Part shown: one piece after another, positions 58,727 to 64,000 of the stretch
Numbering within the stretch: position 1 is the stretch's first letter
Layout: each line of letters starts with the position of its first letter
Made by a program: the position numbers and the translations under genes
Source: Calonectria ilicicola
Taxonomy: Eukaryota; Ascomycota; Sordariomycetes; Hypocreales; Nectriaceae
NCBI GenBank assembly: GCA_020809705.1
Contig: CP085827.1
Span: forward strand, 3,038,001 to 3,102,000
Direction of reading: 5' to 3'
Length of the DNA: 64,000 bases
The notes under the pieces: model-generated
The model's database searches: none
Seen by the model: the letters and a program-made list of their open reading frames with translations, nothing else
What the model was told of the DNA's origin: nothing

Positions 58727-60316
58727 ATGGCGGGAAACAAGCTAAACCAGTCAAGCTCTTACTCATTACGCATGACCATTGATGATAGACCATTCTCAAA
58801 GGTAAGCTTGGTGACATTACGCTGCACAGCCGATGTGTGTGGCGCACTCGGTTGGCTGGATGGCTGGCTAACGAGATCCAGGATTTGAAGGACCTGTTCA
58901 CCACCCTCATTGTCAGCCTCCTACCACTCTCGTCACGCCGCATCCGATTTACGAAGGTCGAGCACACATTTCTTTCGGAGGATGCCATTCGAAACCTCGG
59001 CTCCCTTAGGTTTTCTCAATCAAACTGCCTAGCGGACCCAAAGCAGCCATTTAACTACATCACCACCACAGCAACAACAACCTTTTCGATGGAAAAAGAA
59101 GTGGGTGTTGCACTCTGCCAGCGTTTCCTCGACGCCTGTTTTATCGAGTCTGCAGATGGCAAGCGGGATCCGGTGTTCACAGCAAAGGGTGGGATATGGC
59201 GACTCACGCCAAAGGGTATCACAATCCTCGATCGGTTTTGTTCGAGAAGTGGTATCTATGACAAACAGGTCATGGAATTAACAAGACAATACTCGACACC
59301 ACTTATTGCACTAGAGAGGAATCCTATCAACGACTACCTCTTCCTGGATCAGGGTACCATCGAGGCAATCTTTTGCCGGTTTGCCGGAGCTGGACGAGAC
59401 CCTAGGTCATTTATGTCAGGGTCAACCTCTTCTCTCGACTCTAACCACCTAAATGGTGTCAAGATGTCCGAGAATCGGGTTGATGGACGCTTGTACATGG
59501 ACACCTTTACTGGAATGGCCGGAGTTGAATGGATTATGGACCACACCACTGTCATCGATATGCAAGAGGCCGTTGAACTGGTCACATATTTCGTCAAACA
59601 CGACTTGTTGGAGCCTGTCCTCCAGGATCGAGGATTCATGTTTCAAAACCCACGATGCAGACTGTACCAGCCAACTAAGATTGCTGTATACACCCTCTCT
59701 CAACGAGGTGAATGTCTGATCACTAGCTGCATGAGTGGCTGTGCTTCGCCCAAGAGCGAGACCAACAGTCAACAAACCAACATGAAGGACTCGAATTCCC
59801 AGCGGCTTGACAAGATTCTAAATGATCCTACTCTCCGCCTTCTCTTCCGAGAGAACCTGCGAGAGAGACATTGCGAAGAAAATCTTTCATTCCACGTCGA
59901 TGTGTCTGAATTCCTTCGAAACTGCAGGAAGACTGTCCGCGCTATGAACGTTGATGACGTTGAATCTCTGAACAACGCAAGAGAGGTTCTGGGCAAGGCA
60001 TATGCAATCTACAATGCATTCCTTGCCCCCGGATCTCCACGGGAACTCAATATTGAGGATGGACTCCGCAAAAACCTCGCTAGACGAATGACGAGAGCCA
60101 TTACTCAAGACTGTACCATGGAGGCCACCCTCCGCGAGGTGATTTTCCTTTTTGAAGATGCCCAAAATGCCGTGGTACAGCTGGTAGCGAGCGTGAGTTT
60201 CATCGCCATTAATATTCTTTTTTGTGCCACCAACTAACAACTTACAGGACTCTGTTCCAAAATTTGTCCACGATCCAAAATACGAATACCCACTGATGCA
60301 GGCGGGTGTGCATTAA
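58727..60316 (+). CDS. flbA: DEP-RGS regulator of G-protein signalling, FlbA-like
   Basis: Exons 58727-58801, 58882-60192 and 60248-60316 give 484 residues. MAGNKLNQSSSYSLRMTIDD joins DLKDLFTTLIVSLLPL across the first intron, as in FlbA proteins. Two DEP-type regions (about 25-130 and 225-300, with AGVEWIMDHTTVIDMQEAVE) are followed by an RGS domain (about 336-465: LDKILNDPTLRLLFRENL .. LFEDAQNAVVQLVAS). FlbA speeds GTP hydrolysis by the G-alpha subunit FadA, stopping vegetative growth and allowing asexual sporulation and mycotoxin control. Aspergillus FlbA has a further low-complexity N-terminus of about 200 residues; the frame here is closed by TGA at 58619-58621, so either a further exon lies upstream or the protein starts here. 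Confidence 0.85.
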
Positions 60317-60809
60317 AACATAATACATTCACCCAATCATCAATTTTCTTCTCTTCTCTGTCTTTTTACGAATATCTTTTTTTTTTTTTAATATTTCTCA
60401 AGATGCACATGGATATCCAACACCTTAACGGTGTCTCCTCTGGTCAAGGCTAACAAACCACTCACAATGGCGCATACTACGGCGCAAATTTCTTTCCCTT
60501 GTCGCATTCGATTCGACAATTGCATACAATTTACACTAGCCCAGAGGCTGGATTGGAGCGCGAGCTCATCGAAAGTTTTTCCTTTACAAACGCTAGGAGT
60601 TTGAGGCATAAAATAGAAAAAGAGGTCATGTTTACAAGCAAGAGGTCAAGAAGCAAGATGAAGTGGAGATGCATGGAAGGATAAGGCTGGTTTTTTGTAT
60701 TAGAATTAAATACCCCTGGGTAACCACACGTGGCCCATAACGAGCATTCAACGGAGTTCATTTATCTCAGTCAAATTTCATTTTCGCCGATTCATTCCTT
60801 TCGAGTAAA
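60317..60809. other. Convergent 3' spacer
   Basis: Between the 3' ends of the RGS gene and the Zn2Cys6 gene. A T run lies at about 60377-60388. Nothing else seen. Confidence 0.5.
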
Positions 60810-63023
60810 TCAGTTCAAGTTGACATCCTGTCGTAACCAATCAAAGGTGTCAAGAAGCTCAAAGCTAAAATAAGTGTTGAAACTGGATGAAAAGTCTAGT
60901 GCAAAGTCATTTGCACCAATTCTATCAGTTGATGGGTCTGTCGGCGTGTTGAGGGAATGATCCAAGACATGCTCGGTGACCAGTTTGAAGGAGTTGCATA
61001 TATCTCCATTAGGACCTGATGGGCCAATCCAGTCGAGGAAGCCAACCAGTAGACTCAATCGCTGGATTATGCCCGATCGTGTTACTCCCAAAACAGGGCT
61101 GAGGTGAAGCGTTGGCATAAGTAATTCACTGCATAAAATCCCACCTGCTGGAGCAGCATAGGACATGACCTGCATCGACTAATTAGCAAATCATGGACAA
61201 ACAGACAAACATGGCCCTGGGTAACTCATACAAACCAGTCCAGATTCCCTTGCAATCCAAAAAGTTTGTCCACGTGCGTCCAGAAGACAACTGTTACTGA
61301 AACCATTTCAAAGCTAATGCGTATTAGGTCCATGTGGCTACTTCCGTGCCCTCGTTGGACAAGTAGCCGTTTAATCAAAAACAAGTTTTGCAAATGGTCT
61401 AAATGAATAAACAGTTTTGCATAAAGCGTTACTTTGTCGACCGAGGCGTTTTTAATGTCATCTGGGCTATAGTGTAGTGGCAATGGAAATGCGGTAACTG
61501 TGTCAAATTCGCGTGATTCTAAGTTTCTAGATATTGAGTCAGTCAAAATAATACCCTAGTGAAAACGGATCCGTATCATTGTAGATAATTACTCACAAAA
61601 CGTCATCGACTGAAGTGCATTCGGCGTTACCCAAAGCCATTTCCATAATCTCGTCCTTGACATGGGCAAGAAGAACCCTTGCACGGAGAAGGGTTGTTCT
61701 GTATATTTCCCCATCGGTATTCCAGCCCTTTTCATCAAGAGAACTAACTGCTTTCTTGATAGTTTCGGCATCGGAAAATAATACATCATCGCTAATATCC
61801 AGAGGAAGCGGTGTGAGCAGGTATTTGCGATTCATGAGTGGTGGCCTTCCACAATATGACGCAGCTACTTTGTCAATTTTGAAAATTTGAGCCATAATTC
61901 TCCTCTTTCCCTCGGACGACGCAGTTGGAATATATGAACTACTTGGAGTTTCTGCATGCAAACCCAGAAATGTCGCAAGTGCCATGACTTCTCCTTGGTA
62001 TCTCCACATCTGTGAACCTATGATTGAGAAGTTAGATAGTCATATACCACTCGTTTTATTCGACTTACTGGTATCTCCAGAGACTATTGATTCGATTATG
62101 GCATGATTGTAAAGTAGGAGAAGCAGCAAACTATTTGGTACACTCCTTTTACAGAGTTCTATGCAAAGCTCAGTTGCTTCTTTAAAACCAAGCATCAACT
62201 CCTGACTTGGCGTGGATGAAATATCTTGGTTACCAGGTGTATTTGGCCCCTGTGGCTCACCTCCATTGACGGCAAAGAACCAATAGGTAAATAATATTCC
62301 AAGACATTCCCAGCGAGTATTTGGGCCCGAGAAAGAAGCGACCCAGCGTTCAGAATCAGCTTCATCCTCGATAAAAGGGATTTCTGTATTCCTGGATATC
62401 ACATGGGCCATGTGCTGGAGAGAGAGAGCATGCCTTGAATCCAACTGCTCCTTAAATGCTGCATAAAGCGCACAGATCGCTTTTCGAGCTGCAAGTGGGA
62501 TCCAACCACTATTGGGGTTAATTTCCTTGTCAAAAAGCAATAACGCGGTTTCTTTATCGGGCATGCGCCCAAGAACATCCAAGCACTTGTCCAGCGTCCT
62601 TGGTGATAAAACTGAGCCAGGGTCTGCAGGTACAGACACCCTGGAGTTGTTGGATGGTGTCGTCACAGTGCCCTGGACGAGATCGAGGCTACTTTGGGTC
62701 TCTTGAATAGTGGTAGAGAAGCTAGTGAAGCCAAAATAGCCCGAGTTTGTTTCCACCGATTGTCTTGTCGCGCAGCTGCTCACTTGGGTCACGAGACGAG
62801 GAGAAGCTGGCGAACCTCTGGAAACAGGCTTTCGAGGTGGAGCGGATGCCGAAGAAATTATATACACGCATTGCCCAGTCGTATTTCGTGTTTTGCACCT
62901 TCGGCACGTAGGATAGGCGTGGTCACACGCTACCTTTCGTTTTCGACATGGTTCACACGCCTGTGGTCTGCCGTTTCTCCGGCGAAGAGGTTCCGCGGAT
63001 GCACGATGGTGAGCGGTATCCAT
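60810..63023 (-). CDS. Zn2Cys6 transcription factor
   Basis: Minus-strand exons 63023-62069, 62017-61597, 61526-61232 and 61169-60810 give 676 residues, all phases consistent. The Zn cluster begins ACEPCRKRKVACDHAYPTC at about residue 22, with C-x2-C-x6-C-x5-C-x2-C-x8-C spacing, preceded by a basic RRRNGR. The fungal-specific TF domain follows, with SQMWRYQGEVMALATFLGLH and YCGRPPLMNRKY. The target genes are unknown; neighbours (FlbA-like RGS and the truncated secreted protein) do not point to a pathway. A CTCGGNG-type repeat lies in its promoter at about 63135-63160. Confidence 0.8.
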
Positions 63024-63978
63024 CAGAAAATCAATTATGCAACAGAGTGATAAAAAAGCGCATTACGCGACTTGCGAGGTCTTTCTTCCGTTTGTCGTGA
63101 AGAAAAAAACATGATTAGGAGGCGGCTTTGGCTCTCGGCGCTCGGTGCTCGGTGCTCGGCTTGGCTGCTATTGGCTCATTTAAGAGGAGATGCGATGGCT
63201 GTCGTGGAGTAGAATGGGGACGTATCTATGGCCAGCAAAATGGATGCTCCATTGATAGTAGAAAAGCAAACTGAGCCTCAATATGCGGATTTCGAGGCTT
63301 TTATTTCCTTTCGTCTTATTTTTCTGGCTTGATACAATCCTGCTATATGAGTCCATCGTGGCATGGAAAATTGACGCAGGTGCATAGTCGCAAGCCAGGG
63401 TTAAACGAAATGGAAATTTCTGGAGCAAATTTTCCCGATGAAGGCATCTATGAAATTAATTCGAAAGAGCTTCGGTTGGGGGATTTTAACTGCATGTGTT
63501 GAAAGTTGATAGTCATGAACCATATATGCAAACAAATACACCGCCTGTCCCGACTTGAAGTGTTTCCGGGGTCTGAATACGAATATGAAATAGTCTGCTT
63601 TAAGGTTCACATGTCACTCCATTTGGCAATTTGAAGCGGCTCATTCAATCTTCTCCCCAGTTTTCTCGCCTCTATTCCCTGTATCGGCGCCGAACGCCGA
63701 CGTGATCGGCGGGATGGGGCCGATGACTTTGGGGTAATTTCTTCCCCAGCTTTTCGGCCTCACCCTCCGTACCTTCACGAACTATACCATCAACGTCTGA
63801 TTCTACATGGTTACCGCGGTTAGAATGCGGGGAAATACTCCACAGTTCAGGGTTTTGAGAAGATTGCATGACGCCGATCGGTCATGGCCTGGTGCCTATA
63901 AAGGCCTCAGTTTGTTGATAGTATTGCCATGTTGACGCGTGCACTTTCGAAGCCGACTGCAAGATCTAAGCAGGGAAA
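63024..63978. other. Divergent spacer
   Basis: Promoters of the Zn2Cys6 gene and of the gene cut by the right edge. It holds the CTCGGxGCTCGG repeat (63135-63160) and a TATA box at 63897. Confidence 0.5.
63897..63902 (+). promoter_or_regulatory. TATA box of the right-edge gene
   Basis: TATAAA 77-82 bp upstream of the ATG at 63979, the expected spacing for a fungal core promoter. Confidence 0.5.
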
Positions 63979-64000
63979 ATGAAGTTTTCGCTCCTCAGCC
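63979..64000 (+). CDS. Start of a probable secreted protein, truncated by the window edge
   Basis: ATG in AAAATGA context followed by MKFSLLS, the usual beginning of a fungal signal peptide (basic residue then hydrophobic run). A TATA box sits 77 bp upstream. Only seven codons are visible, so the product cannot be named. Confidence 0.5.

Overview
The window is nuclear DNA of a filamentous ascomycete (Pezizomycotina, most likely Eurotiales: the DEP-RGS protein is FlbA-like and the siderophore genes are of the Aspergillus/Penicillium type). Genes carry short introns of about 45-110 bp with GT..AG (twice GC..AG) ends. Both strands are used, and genes are separated by long AT-richer spacers. I found no rRNA, tRNA or CRISPR array. 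Exon coordinates were inferred by reading frame, splice signals and protein-family continuity; every spliced model given closes in frame.

Region 1 (1-19032) is an extracellular siderophore (fusarinine C / triacetylfusarinine C) locus: sidD (NRPS, minus strand, C-terminus off the left edge), sidH (peroxisomal enoyl-CoA hydratase type, minus), sidF (N5-hydroxyornithine acyltransferase, plus) and a mirB-type siderophore-iron transporter (plus). SidH and SidF would make anhydromevalonyl-CoA and load it onto N5-hydroxyornithine, SidD would join three such units, and the transporter would bring the iron-loaded product back in. Copies of a GATA-factor-like 9-mer ATCWGATWA lie upstream of sidD, sidH and mirB. 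Between sidD and sidH sits a 1.4-kb element with intact 37-bp terminal inverted repeats and a core of about 98 % A+T.

Region 2 (20318-25997) holds a SAT4/PTH11-like rhodopsin-fold membrane protein, a 72-residue small conserved protein and a two-TM-segment membrane protein. Region 3 (26775-36852) looks like a co-regulated accessory cluster: a thiamine-diphosphate enzyme and a divergent short-chain dehydrogenase, an MFS exporter, an Mpv17/PMP22 protein and a divergent Zn2Cys6 regulator. No product is known to me for it. Region 4 (37173-52677) contains a domesticated Ty1/copia-type retropepsin-like protein, a secreted PL3 pectate lyase, a tail-anchored sulfotransferase-like protein, a BTB protein, a 73-residue Cys-rich protein, a carboxylesterase and a secreted TNT-domain NAD glycohydrolase. 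After a 6-kb spacer without recognisable genes, region 5 (58727-64000) holds an FlbA-like DEP-RGS regulator, a second Zn2Cys6 regulator and the first codons of a probable secreted protein cut by the right edge.
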